A DNA stretch of 64,000 bases from Macrotrachela quadricornifera (lineage: Eukaryota; Rotifera; Eurotatoria; Philodinida; Philodinidae), in the NCBI GenBank assembly GCA_022393335.1, contig JAJEKB010020874.1:184506-248505 (forward strand), in the 5' to 3' direction. The notes under the pieces were generated by a model. That model was given only the letters and a program-made list of their open reading frames with translations, was not told the origin of the DNA and did not search any database. Made by a program: the position numbers and the translations under genes. Below, piece by piece: positions 12,847 to 25,900 of the stretch; within the stretch, counting starts at the first letter, position 1; every line of letters starts with the position of its first letter.

Positions 12847-13039
12847 TAAATGATGACTTCCAGATTATTAAACTGAAAGTACTTAATGATTTTGAAAAAG
12901 AAAACCCCGATTATTGATTATCAGTTGAACGTGGAAAACATCCAAAAGAGTGTTTGAATAAAACTTAAAGTTGTTGCTTCTTTTTTCAAAAATTTTATTT
13001 TTATTTTTTAACTTCAACAGTACAACTAGTTTTCATTTA

Positions 13040-15365
13040 TATACGCATCACTGGTATCTATGACTTGTCGTCAAACTTTTTCCCACGCAAATGATGAGAA
13101 AGAGAACGAAACAAATGATAATTCGTTGAAGACAAGCCAGGAGAATAAGTTGGATGCGGATGGTAATCCATCCGACCTTCAATAATTTTTCGCAGGCTGA
13201 CTTTGCAACATGGGATTTTGCGTTATCATGCAAATAGTAAATTCGATCCTGCTTTCTCTTGAATTTTTTCAGCAACCCAGCCCAATTGTTGACAGTAAAG
13301 ATCAGCAGTGATGGTGCAACCATTTGGAAGAACTTTCCAGTGAATAATTCCATTGACATCTCACCAAACGTTCAGCATCACCTTCTTGAGATGTGGATCA
13401 GTCTTTGGTGTTGCAACGCCTGTTTAACCAGGGCTTAGCCACTGGTGTCTGTATGTGTAGTTGATACACAACACCCGCTTCTCACCACGGTGATCAGATT
13501 GCGAAGCCATTGATAGTTATGGTGAGATATTATTAAATCCGTACAACCATCAACCCCTCAGGCAAGCAAATAAAGGAAAGGCCTCACGACATGTCTAGTC
13601 CAAAACGTCGACAATAGCTGTCCTGTCTAGTCTAAAATAGTCGGTATGGTCGTTAGGACTAGTCAGTATTTAAAAAAGCGACATACTGACACGACTGAAC
13701 TAGTCGAATCATTTCGAGATACATGTGTGAACTAGTCTGAGACGTTCTAAGTACCAGTCGAGTCTAAAGTGTTCTACTGAAACTAACATGTTGCCTAAAC
13801 TAGACCAGTTTGGAATTCAATATGACCGTCTTATAGCGATAGTTGTATATGTCCTTATCACTCGTCAAGTCTAGTCCACTTGCAAAATTTTAATCAATCT
13901 TTGTGTGTAAACTAATCGATCTTTTATGGAATCTGTTTGTTATATTCAGTTCAATTCATATTGATAGTTACTTATAATTTCTTTCTAATGAAGTTAAAAT
14001 CTTCCGTGACGAAAAGATATGGCTATTTATATGCATGTGTCTACAACGGCCTAATTTGCTTAAAGATTATTTACTATAAAAAATGTTTTATTATTAGGAA
14101 AAAATTATTCAACTTGAGATGATGAAGTTTGTGAAGTGGTATTATTATAAATGTCAAATAGATATTATTTTAGGATTGAAACATCATTACTTTTTCATCT
14201 AAAACATGGCAAAGCGATATTAAAGACAAATGCTTGAATATGTGAACTTCATGGTTATGTTGCTATTTCCTAGTCTCCAATTTAAAAGAAAGTCATTAGG
14301 AAATAGAATTTTTTTCTTGTGAAAAGATTTTCCAGTCTAAATTTCTTGGTATAATTTTTCGAAACAACGTTTTACACAATTAATAAATGGAAACTTTTCA
14401 TTTATGTAAATATAGATTATTACATAATATTTTTGTGCTCATATAAAATATGTCATATTCAACTATATTGTGAATTTTGCTGATCGCTAAGGTACGAAAT
14501 CCATGTCTGAAAGAGCTAGAGGTATCACCGATCATATAGCAGCTTGTATGGTTTAACTGCTTGCGAATATAAGTACGTGACTCAAAGTATGTATGTTCGA
14601 ATCTAACACTTGTCACTTTACTTCTATGAAGTAGACTAGTCCAGACGCCAACGTATAATTAAAAAAATATATTTCAAACGGTATGATTGATTAGTGCTTG
14701 CGTAAAGTATAACATGTAGTGTAGTAGTATGTTCGATATATAACTATATTTTTAAATTTGTAAAGATATCGAAACCCCATTGTATAGGATCGTCAAGACG
14801 AGTCATTTTTTGTGAAAATAACTAGACTTTTTAGATATACTGACGCCCGTCAGTGAGCTAGTTAGAACGCGGCGTGTTGACTCCCAACAATATCAGACTA
14901 GTCATGTCCAGGACGTTTTGAGAAAAAGACTAATGAATGACGGGACATCATGACTGGTACAACTAACTAGTCTTTTTACCCCGTCGTTCGCTCACCTGGG
15001 CCTGTATTGAAGACGATGTGGTGATAACTCATGAGGTATCCAAAATCCATATCTCCATGCTTTTCCAACACAGTATTAGAGCACCCAAGCTACTCTGCTA
15101 TATACAGTGAAGCCGATCGAGGATCTTGCTCGATAGGCTGCTTTAAAATATCCACATTCACTTTTAGTGGTCTGCCCAGTCTAAATAAATCGTCGAGTTC
15201 TAAGTTACCGTTCTTAAAGCGATTGAACCAATGCCGTGCCGTACGAATAGAAAGTATATCCTCGCCCATCACGCTGTGCAGGTTGTTGGCTGCTTTCATT
15301 GCTTTATGATCCAGACGAAATTCGTGACGTAAAAGCTCTCGAACCTTCCTACGAGAAAGATTCAT
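13040..15365 (-). pseudogene. Mariner transposase, decayed and split by an insertion
   Basis: On the minus strand the N-terminal half (15365 down to about 15005) starts MNLSRRKVRELLRHEF and continues through HWFNRFKNGNLELDDL and GRP, the paired helix-turn-helix region of mariner transposases. The C-terminal half (about 13550 down to 13040) gives, across frameshifts, INYTYRHQWLSPG, VNGIIHWKVLPNG, LHDNAKSHVA (second catalytic Asp in HDNA) and HPHPTYSPG with YHLFRSL. About 1.44 kb of unrelated DNA separates the halves. Stops and frameshifts make it inactive. A cut-and-paste transposase acting on TA targets is the family role; terminal repeats were not identified. Confidence 0.85.
13559..14998. 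mobile_element. Non-autonomous element nested in the mariner copy
   Basis: This block interrupts the mariner reading frame. Its ends are short imperfect inverted repeats starting CAGG (caggcaagcaaata against caggtgagcgaacg). Both end regions (13590-13870 and 14630-14970) are crowded with scattered copies of CTAGTC/GACTAG in both orientations, the kind of subterminal repeats that hAT transposases bind. An 8-bp target duplication was not recovered, so the class is provisional. The short frames inside are not convincing genes. Confidence 0.5.
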
Positions 15366-15783
15366 TTTTCAGTTCATGATCAACGTCCATATCGATGACT
15401 TTATTATAATTCAAAAGATATTCATACTCCCTTTATATACCATTAGTATGGAAACTTCTATAACTTTCTCGAATGTTTTAGAACATTTTCAAAAAACGCA
15501 AGAACTTTGCTGCCAACCTAATGCATGGTTAATAATTTGTTATACTAACGTGACATGAATAGAATACGTATTTGTTTATTCTTTCTTATTTTACCTACCT
15601 TGCGAAATTAGATTGTCATTTGTATAGCTTCTCTTTATTTTTTATTTTTTATTTCAATCATATTCTTTCTCCAGTTGATGATTTTATCGTCATTGTTGAC
15701 TATACTACTGTGTAATCAACGAAATAAAAGACTAATAAGAAAAGAAAAAGAACGACTCTTTGTCGATCAGTTAAAACTTCAAA
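15366..15783. other. Spacer upstream of nuclear receptor gene
   Basis: No coding content is recognised. It would hold the promoter of the receptor gene starting at 15784. Confidence 0.4.
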
Positions 15784-17139
15784 ATGATCAATCCGACGAA
15801 AAATATGAGTGTTACCTCTGATACTTTATTGTTTAAGGATAATATTGATGCCATCGATTTGACTCTACCCACTGATCATATAAAACTTGTTAGTATTTCA
15901 CTTTTTGAATACACAGTAAAATTAATAATGTTTTTTGTAGACTCCAGATAGTGATCAAATGCACGTACCAGTTGTGAACTTTTCTCAATCCAATAAATCT
16001 AAAAAAGCTAAGCTGATAAACAAAACTAATGAACGCATCTGTGTTGTTTGTGGTGATCAAGCTTTTGGATATCATTACGGCGCTATAACATGTAATTCTT
16101 GTAAAGTTTTCTTTAGTCGTAATGCTCGTNNNNNNNNNNNNNNNNNNNNNNNNNNNNNNNNNNNNNNNNNNNNNNNNNNNNNNNNNNNNNNNNNNNNNNN
16201 NNNNNNNNNNNNNNNNNNNNNNNNNNNNNNNNNNNNNNNNNNNNNNNNNNNNNNNNNNNNNNNNNNNNNNNNNNNNNNNNNNNNNNNNNNNNNNNNNNNN
16301 NNNNNNNNNNNNNNNNNNNNNNNNNNNNNNNNNNNNNNNNNNNNNNNNNNNNNNNNNNNNNNNNNNNNNNNNNNNNNNNNNNNNNNNNNNNNNNNNNNNN
16401 NNNNNNNNNNNNNNNNNNNNNNNNNNNNNNNNNNNNNNNNNNNNNNNNNNNNNNNNNNNNNNNNNNNNNNNNNNNNNNNNNNNNNNNNNNNNNNNNNNNN
16501 NNNNNNNNNNNNNNNNNNNNNNNNNNNNNACAAACCAAAAATCAAATAGCTCTTAGTTTTATCACTTTTTTTCGTCGAATCAATGAATTTGAAATTTTAA
16601 ATAATGATGATCGTTTTACATTAGTTAAATACAACTTACTCTATCTATTGCTTTTATATAAATGTTCAATTTACGATCCATCGATGGGCTTTTTTTCAGA
16701 TTTACCAAAAGAATTCCAAAAAGATTTTTCTCCATTGTTAATTAGTTGTCATGAAGCCCGTGAATTTCATAATAAAATACTGGATATGATGCATTCATTC
16801 GTGAAAGTTACCGAACAAGAACCTATTCTGTTTTGTCTCCTTTCCATTATACTTCTTTTCTCTACCGATATGTTAATGACTGAAGACAATGTTCAACTGA
16901 ATGATTCATTAACTGTCTATCATGCTCAGTCTCATTATGTAAGTTTAATTTGGAATTATTTAATAGACAAACAAGGTGAAGAAAAATCAGTCAAACAATT
17001 TACAAAAATAATAGATATGATTTTACGAATGCAATTTATAACAAAACGACTGAAAGATTTTGTAGGTGCACAACTTATCTCGTTCAATGTTGTCGATAGA
17101 ATGACTCCATTGATTCAAACCACATTTAATATTAATTAA
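15784..17139 (+). CDS. Nuclear hormone receptor with DNA-binding and ligand-binding domains (gap inside)
   Basis: Exon 1 (15784-15888, ATG start, 35 codons) splices through gttagt...ttgtag to 15941. The second exon carries the first C4 zinc finger, [14 protein letters not shown] to [10 protein letters not shown]; the CNSCK P-box gives DNA half-site choice, and the finger ends at the sequence gap. After the gap the ligand-binding domain resumes at 16531 and ends at TAA 17137-17139. The frames before and after the gap differ (398 bases between codons), so at least one intron or a wrong gap size lies inside; the second zinc finger must be there too. A nuclear transcription factor is the family role. 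The paralogue at 1-594 shares the ligand-binding half. Confidence 0.8.
16130..16529. other. Assembly gap (400 N)
   Basis: Exactly 400 unknown bases, a round number that may be an estimate rather than a measured length. Confidence 0.95.
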
Positions 17140-17670
17140 CAGTAGTATATCATTCCGCGCATTTCCTAGTTAGTGACAAATCACACGTTCTGCTTCTTTT
17201 CTTTACTAAACTTTCTTTTAAACTTTTATCGTTCATATCATACTACAGCTTCTACTTCTTTATTAAAGTTTTGGTCAACACTTTAGTAATAATTATCTGG
17301 AACTACATAGATATCGGTATTACTGTTGAAATGCTTTCCAAAAAAAGGAGTTGATTGTAGTGCAAAGGAATGTACTAACAGCAATGATAATGTGGTAAGA
17401 CCATCATCCACATTATGCAATGGTTCAACACATGGCAAAGACCCATTGGCGGCGTTAGCGAACCAATTAAAATTTACAATAGCCCTCCCATTCTTTTTTT
17501 AATTTTACAATTTTTTTTTCGAAGATTTACGAAAAGATCGAAAGACAGAATTACGATAACAAATACAGAACAGAATAGAAAGCATAGCATAGTAGTTCGT
17601 GGAGGCGGTGATAACGAATCGATGTTTCTATTGTTGCCAGATCATCCATTCTTCCGATATCGTATACCGT
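16546..17670 (+). repeat. Segmental duplication, copy 2 (pairs with 1-1121)
   Basis: Similarity to copy 1 spans the receptor ligand-binding domain and the 3' flank to about 17670. Because it extends past the stop codon into non-coding flank, this is a DNA-level duplication rather than only a shared protein domain. Confidence 0.85.
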
Positions 17671-17743
17671 GTCGGAGGAAGGAATCGAACTTTCTGGTAT
17701 GTGACATTCAGATGCATACGAACGACTACGCCATTTTCGGCAG
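17500..17743 (-). mobile_element. tRNA-derived SINE, copy with degraded head
   Basis: On the minus strand a tRNA-like head (17743 down to 17671) keeps the B-box core gttcgattcc and an A-box-like tggcgtagtcg. The acceptor arms no longer pair well. The body continues to about 17520 and ends at a T-rich run, the A-rich tail of a minus-strand insertion. It matches 46780-47044 and, without the head, 960-1121. Confidence 0.6.
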
Positions 17744-18526
17744 CCTTCTCCATTTTGGAGAGCGTTAAATTGAATAAGCTACAAGTTAATGGCATCATTA
17801 AGTAGCATCTAAGTGGTATCCGCATCATTGATATCCAACTTAGTCGAACAGAAATTTTGACATTGTATGTAACAGATGTCAACTCGTTTAGCCGTTTGGT
17901 AAATGAGTGTACATCAATTCTTGCAAAAAATGGTCAAGCTACAGCAAAACTATGTGTCCCTCCTTCCATTCACAGAATTAAAAACACAGAAAAAGTTGTT
18001 TTTGTTAGAAGAATTGACTTAAAAATTCTTGAAAGTATCATAAAACATTTGTACATCTTGTTTTTCAAATAGATTTGATGCATTTTCCAGCTGAAACAAC
18101 AATCGATAACGTTAATCTGCTGCAATTCTATTTATGCCTTAGATTGTACTGCTGCTACTGATTTATTGAGATACTGCAATTGTAAAGGCAATTATTGAGC
18201 CACTTCAAGTGACTCCTCCTAGTATAAAGAACAAGTAAACCAGAATCATCAACACCAGCAATAGGAATCTGCAAGATCAATTTTCTCTAGTCCCGATTCC
18301 GGTTTTGAGACCACTTTGCAGATCTCTAAGCTCGATTTCGAGAACAATTGATCAACAAATACTGCCCTTGCAAACTTATTTCATATAATTTTCCTTCAGC
18401 TGAGGGAATTCATCAGATTTATTGTTAGAAGCATAGGACGATTAATAATATTTAATATAAGTTAGTATATTTTGAGTAAAAGAGCGAGAAATGTTAATGA
18501 TACGTCAGATAGTTTTTTGCCAATAA
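17744..18526. other. Spacer with one unexplained open frame
   Basis: An open frame at 17857-18072 (71 codons, ending in LYILFFK) has coding-like composition but no motif I recognise and no clear splice partner. The remainder is unassigned. Confidence 0.3.
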
Positions 18527-19925
18527 TTACGAGATACAACAGTGACATGTGTTTAATAAAATGCCAACATTATTTAATGTATTGTCAGTAATAACAATAT
18601 CTAATTCTCCGTCGTTATTGAAATCACCTAAAGAAATCGAAGTAGGAATACTACGAGCTCCGGCTTCATACGTTATTGCAGGTAAAAAAGTTCCATTGTC
18701 AAAACCAATGAATACGGATATACTATGTGCATAATTATTAGTAAGAGCAAGATCTAATTTACCATCATTATTTAAATCACCGACAGCAACAGAAGTTGGA
18801 CGACTATAATAACCAGTCGAATATATGATTTGTGACTGAAATGTTCCATCACCATTACCAATCATTATACCAACATTGTTCCTTTCGGAATTGACAATAG
18901 CTAGATCTAATATATAGTCACTATTGAAATCATTAACAGCGATTGCATTTGGTTCACTAAAATGTTCAAGTGAAAATGTCGTAAGTACACTAAAATGCCC
19001 ATCACCACTACCAAGTAAAACACACACAGATCCTTGCATATTGGTAACAGCAACATCTAATTGGCCGTCTCTGTTAAAATCACCAACACCAATCGACAAT
19101 GGAATTCTACAAGCATCATTGTGATATGTCGTTCGTCTTTCAAAATTGAGTGTACTATTACCAATCAACAAAATTATTTTGTAATTATAATAGGTAACTA
19201 AAGCAATATCCAATTGATTATCTCTGTTAAAATCCCCAACACCAATGGAATTTGGACAGCTACCAGATTGAAGTGAAAAAGTCCTTTGTGCATGAAAAGT
19301 TCCATCATTATTTCCTAATAGAAGACCAACATTATCCGTACCACAATTAGCGACAGCAAGATCTATTTTATCATCTCTGTTAAAGTCACCCAAAGTAAGA
19401 GATCCTGGTTGGCTATCAGATCCCGTCGAATAAGTTATTTGCTCTTCAAAAGTTCCATCATTATTTCCTAATAAGATGCCTATATTTCCCATACCATAAT
19501 TAGTAACAGCTATATCTAAATGACTATCATTATTAAAATCAGCAACAACAATTGATGACGGTCCAGAATCATAACCAGTACTATATGAAACTATTGATTC
19601 AAATGTTAATTGACCAGTTAATCCTAACAAAAAGAATATAGTTAATTAATTTAAACATTAAACCTAGAAAGTTGTTAGCACAATATTTCCTGTCATTAAT
19701 ATGTGAAAAATATCTATTATGCTGACATTCTAATGTCAATTAATTCTGTAGGAAGAAGGAAATTCTATTATAAATCAAAATTATTTTCAATATTAAATTC
19801 TAATTATATTATTTTGTAAAGAGTATTAAATTAAATTGAGAATTACGAACCTGATGAAATCGATCCTGTTGTCGTCGTAATTGTTTTATCAACTGTTAAA
19901 TCTATTGTTGTCATTGTTGAAGAAG
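18527..19925 (-). other. Extracellular Thr-rich linker and FG-GAP/VCBS propeller
   Basis: Exon 11 encodes a Ser/Thr-rich linker (SSTMTTIDLTVDKT, then TTTTG). Exon 12 encodes seven repeats of about 50 residues, each with a DFNxDxxxDxA loop and a GDGTF-like strand, the calcium-binding blades of integrin-alpha-type propellers. The family role is adhesion or ligand recognition. Taken alone this would be read as a separate VCBS gene, but no in-frame start codon was found in exons 11-12. Confidence 0.8.
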
Positions 19926-22900
19926 CTAAATAAAACAGTATATATCATAATGAATATTTCCAATGCATAAAATATAATATGAAAAATAACTCATTGTTAA
20001 TCATTTAAAGGATTCGAAGTGATCCAATCGTTTTGTTTTTCATTCTTGAACTTAACCACTAGACATGATCTTCATCAATATAATTGTTAATATTCTCAGT
20101 AATTATCAGCATTGGGTATTCATAGAAGTATGTTAAATAAACAAGTATGTGTATGGGTATCCACATCTGAAATTTATCTCTCAATAGAATATCCTAGTTT
20201 TGTCGCATTATGTATAGTGACTGTTTTGTTTTGAACACACCGATTCATATAAACAGTCCAATAAAACATAATAAACTAAGTTTTTTTTTGTCTAGATAAT
20301 TCCTTGATTATTTATTAGTCGAGAATATGCTGATTTTGATCGTAAATTGAGAGAGGACTACCTTGAAGTGGTCTCATAGAGATTTGATTAACCCAAGTCC
20401 AATCAAATCTCGAAATTTAACTTGATTTTTCAGAGTTGGAAAAAAAAATTGAAAAAATGTCAATCTCTTTGAAAGAGACAAAACTGAAAAAAGCCAAAGA
20501 TCAAGTTCGATTGTCAACATATTGCAATATTGACAAGAGTATACCTAAAAATACTGTGGAATAGTAGTATCTGATCATTATCATTCCCTAGATACTTTCC
20601 AGCAGAGTACCTAACCAAATCCTTTATATGAATCTTAATGAATTTTAAGATACTTCAGTATCCAAAATTTCCTATGTTCTAGTTAATCTATATAATTGTA
20701 TATAGTTTTGGAATAGATTATAATAAATTATTTCTAGGTAGATAACAATATGAAGATTACGATTTATTTTTTCACAAGTCGATCTATAGAAATATTGAAA
20801 ATGAAACGGTTTTTCTTAAAAAAGAAATTTGATTCATTGTATAACTAAATTAATCATAAAGAGATGAAAACATACTTAATGGTAAACTATAATTTTTATA
20901 TTGTTGATTAAGATAAACTGATGTTATAATAATAGATATAATCATAAAAATAAATATGATAATACTAAATATAAGACACCATAATAATCTTGAAAAAATA
21001 TTTCTCCTATAAAAAAAAATAATTATAGAATATGATTAATAACAAATATAAAAGAATATACGATTGTGTTGAAACAGTAGAAATCAAATTTTGATTGTTA
21101 AGATCAAATTTTATATTATCATTATGAATAATTGATAATTGAATAGATGATATAGGTATAACAATATTTGATTTCTTTTTTCGATAATAATATATTTTAT
21201 CTATAAAATAAACAATATTTGGAGATATCCATCTGAAAACAAATGTAAGACCACCATAAAGACCAAGTAAAGTTGTTATTGTATAAAGATAATTAAATCG
21301 TGGAATATATTTATATGAACATGAACTTGGAGAACATTGATAAAAATATGATGAATAATTAATCATTGTTGACCAATTTTCAATAAAAAGTTCATTTACA
21401 AGATCAATTATAGTTGTATTCATTAAGAAACGAGTCATATTATTAAAAAGAGATAATGGAATATTTGTTATACTAATATTATTTATCTGTTGTTGAATAA
21501 GATAAATACATGATTGATCATAGAAACATTCTAAAGTTGATTGAAGAAATGATTCAGTTGGTCTACATCCCATTTTTAAACCTTTTATTGGTATTATTTC
21601 CGATGAATTTATTTTCATAAAAACAGCTTGAGTAGTACAATTAGAATTTAATGCACATGAACATTCATTATCATAAATAATTGGACGAGTAAATACAGAG
21701 AAATCATTCGATGTATAAGGATAAACAATATATTCAAAATTAGTTCCATAAGATGATATAATTTTATTCCCATGATTTATTGATTGAAGTATATATAGAA
21801 GTCGAGTAAATGTTATAGGAGCATTTGATTTACTCTGTTTAATAATTGAATCAATTTGTATATTAAAAACAGATGGTGATAGAAGATGATTAGTAATAAA
21901 AGATGATGAAAGAAATTGAATTATTAAATCATTTGTTGTTTGAATTGATATATTACATAAACCAGATAAAAATTGTAAATGTGAAGAAATAAAACGACGA
22001 TAATCTCGAATATTATAAACAGAAAGATTAGGAACAAGACCTGATGTTACATTTATTCGCCATTGTTTTGAAATAAATGGACTTGAACATATCTATTTAT
22101 TAATTAAATATTACTAGAATAAATTAACCTTTTAATACCTTAATCAAATTCTATGCAATTTTCATCTGATTCAGCTAACTATTTTTTTTGTTAGAAAAAT
22201 CTCCATTTCAAATTTCTACAAATCTATTCACTTACAACGAAGAAAAACTATAAAAAAAATGTTTTATTTATCGATTTCTGATGATCAAAAAATCAAATAA
22301 AATTTGAGAAAGTTATAGGAAAAATACTCAAAAATTCATTTATTCCAATACCATTCTTTTTTTTTACCTGATGAAATACAGGATTAATTTTTATAAATCG
22401 ATCATATGTTGATGATATTGATGAACAAGGACATTGAAGTGTATTGTTATAATTATTTATAAGATGATAATAAGTATCGAGGGAAGGTTTATTAAATGTA
22501 TTTGTTAACATCTCTGGTTGAATTATAGTATAGAGACCAAGAATACTGAAACCGATTATTAAAAAAATAATAAAAACTCGAGTAGATAATTGACCAAGAT
22601 GTTTAGCTTTTGATCGACTGATATTACTTCCAAATGTATGAATAGGAAATATATTTAAATTGATTAATGTTGTATACAATAGAATAATTAAGTTAATAAA
22701 CATTTTTTTCATTCTATCGAACAATTTTTGATCATCTATGAAGATAAAAAAAGATAATTTATACTATCATTTTTATTTGATATTAAATTATATCTGATTA
22801 ATAATTACCTTTTTGTTGTGTTTTAACCTTTGGTTTAACTAAGGAAAAGACAATATTGACAATTTGAGGTGTGATTATACGTAATGCAAGAATAAGACCA

Positions 22901-25900
22901 CCAATTGTGGAAACCAAATTAATAATTATTCTAATAAAACTATAAGAATGTATTGTATAAGAATAAGTACAATAAATTGGTGCACAAGCATTATAATATC
23001 TATCGAATGAATATGATGGATTCCATTGTTCAACCATTAGTTGTTTAACTATTGTTGATAGTGAAGTATTTGGAGGAAAACGACTCAATGATGAATTATA
23101 AATAAGAGTTTTAATATAAAAGAATTCTACACCTGTATCAAAAGTAGACATTGTTTTATTTATATATTTATATTGAATTGATAAACAAGAATCCGAATAA
23201 TAACATTCAAGTGTTGAAAGTAATAGAGAATCAATAGTAAAACAACCTGTCATCATACCCGGTACGGGAAATGGAATAAAATTGCCATTCTTTGGTTCAT
23301 AGTAGTCAATAAGAGCAGATGGACTCTGACAATCAGGATCAATAGCACAAATACAAGCAACTGAATCACCATTGATATTTATCATTCCGCTTAAATTGAA
23401 TTTTAACTAAAACAAAATAAAGATTACGTATTGTTAGTGATGTATTATCTAGTTTCTGCAAAATTTCCTTACACAATAAAAGATTAACGTACTTTGCTTA
23501 TACATTTTCGTCTGTCTTTCTTTTAGAATATTACTCAACTATTCATTATTCTAGAATATCTCGAAAGATCGCTAGATAATCAAGAATAGAGTGCTTTGAA
23601 GCAGTCTAATCGAAAAGTAAAACAAACTATGTGCCATAATTTTATTTTAGTGTGTTATCCATATGAATTAATGATACTTTTTGTACATGAACTTCTTTTA
23701 AAAAAAAGACAGTTGGAAATAACATCACTAAGAAAAGAAGAAGGGAAAAGAGATTTTTCTTTTCTCATGTTTAGATATATTCAAAGTTTTTTTTTTTTGT
23801 TATAGATTAAGTCAATGAAACTATTTTACTATCAATAATAAAGTGAAATAAAAACATTTTTATTTTTAAATCAAAGAAATACCTGTAACGATTGTTGACC
23901 ATTGATTTCATTTCTCGTATTAATAAGAAATAAATTTGCATTGTCAAAAGTTGTATAAGGTTGATCCACTTGAGTGTATAAATAAACAGTGTCAATAAGA
24001 CGATTAAATTGAATGATCAATGATTCTATGAATTGATTAAGAATTGTATTCATTTGATCATTAAAATCAGATTCAATGAGTACATTTAAAGTTATAAAAG
24101 ATTGCATGTTAAATCGACGAATAGCATCATCAATACTTGTATTAGCTAGTTGACAAAGAGTAGACAATAGTCGAAAATGTTTCGTTCCTAGACCAGTCCA
24201 TGTTGATAATGGACCATTCCAAAGATTAGTATCGAAATATGATAATAATAAAAGCCAATGTTCACTAACTAAATCACTTGAACATACTTGATGAAATATT
24301 GGTGATAATGACATCAATGTATGATAATCTATCACCACGTTCACACAAGAACATTTCAGTTCGTTTGAATGCAAATCTTGTAGATATTTGTATGTTGATA
24401 ATGAAGGATTCGGTACTATCATCGTACTATTTTCAACTCGTACACAACTCAGTATAACAAGAATAAGAATTGAACCTTAAATTATATTAATATAGTTATT
24501 TCTTTAACATTGTCTAATGAGTTTCTATCTTTCTGTAAAATTCTAGTTAGTTATTGAGTTCAACAACTGACTGAGATAGAAACTGGAAAAATTAGGAATA
24601 ATTCTCAGTTGCATATGAATTGACGTTAGTATATGAAGAACTTCTGACTGAACGTCATTATCAGTCTGGAACATTTACACCAGGTGTACAAAATATGATT
24701 CCATTTGTTGAAAAAAATTTGCTTGATTATTTTCAATTCTTTCTTATCTTCACCCATTTTCAATCAATATTTTACAAAGAATTGAAAGTCAATTATAGAC
24801 AGTTTAAAGAAGAATTTTTCAAATTATGTCAATCCAACACAAAATCTCTGCATCAATGAATGTTTCATGTACTGTATTCTCATACAAATATTTTTTTTTT
24901 GTGCTGAAATGGTAGGATAAGCGAAAAGTTCATATGGTTTCAACCATTCATTCGACAGCACATGTAAATTCAGATAAAATATATTGAGAAAATTGGAGAA
25001 GAGATTTGGAAATCTGTCTGCATTTTCAACTACACTAAAAATATGGATGAAATTGTTCGCGTTGACATGCAAATGTTCTTTTCAAAATGTACGAAAAATT
25101 CAGTAAAATGATAGTAGGTAATTTTTTCTATCTATTGGATATAGCAGTATACAATGCATTTATAATTTGTAAAAAATGAAGAATAATATTTCGCACTACT
25201 CGTCTAGTTTTCTGCTCGATTCAATCCGGGAAATTTTGGTAAAGTTCGGGCTAGAAAGGCCGATTACTATTGATAAGACCTTCTCTTCTCCATTTAACGG
25301 CTTGATATTTCCTTTGTTTATTCCACAAACATCGCAACTAGAACGACTTCGATAAAATACAGAGATGAAAATCATATTTAAACATCCTTTAGAAAAAGTT
25401 TGATTTTCGCAAAAATAAAAGCCAAAAGCTAAAGAAATGATTAGTGCTTAACTATTTAAATTTCAAAATTTCTAGTTTTCAAGTTCATTTTGATTTCATT
25501 ATTAAACTACTAAATCTTCTCATTACAATATGGAAGAGAAGGTACCATTACGTTGTCATATAACAGGTAATCTACAATTTACTACTTTATTAAAGAAAGA
25601 ATATTTTATTCGAGACACATTTTAACAAGTCCTTTCGATTTCATCATCGATACAATCTTAGTAGAAACGAATAGGTAAAATTTTACTGTTAATGACAATA
25701 GAGATTTAAACAATAAGAAAAACTTACTTGAAAGAAAAATCAAATAAACACGAGTGGTAATGCGTTGTTGTTTAATATGAATTGGTTCTCTTTCATTTGC
25801 TAATTTAAACATATTCAACTGTTTTATCCATTGAATAATCTTGTCAGTACATGTGAGATGATTAACTAGAAACAAAAATATAAATTTAATAATAAAAAAA

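Noticed and set aside
14398..14616. Minus-strand gene of 72 codons and a possible plus-strand tRNA-like B-box
   Set aside because: It lies inside a non-autonomous element. The tRNA-like match lacks pairing arms, and the frame has no motif.
18527..19630. A stand-alone FG-GAP gene starting at 19630
   Set aside because: The proposed start is a TTG inside an intron. An AG acceptor at 19624-19625 and the Thr-rich exon at 19925-19851 fit in phase instead.
22293..22724. A separate small membrane protein starting at 22724
   Set aside because: The start is TTG, an acceptor lies just upstream at 22736-22737, and the preceding exon ends in the matching phase. It is exon 8 of the larger gene.
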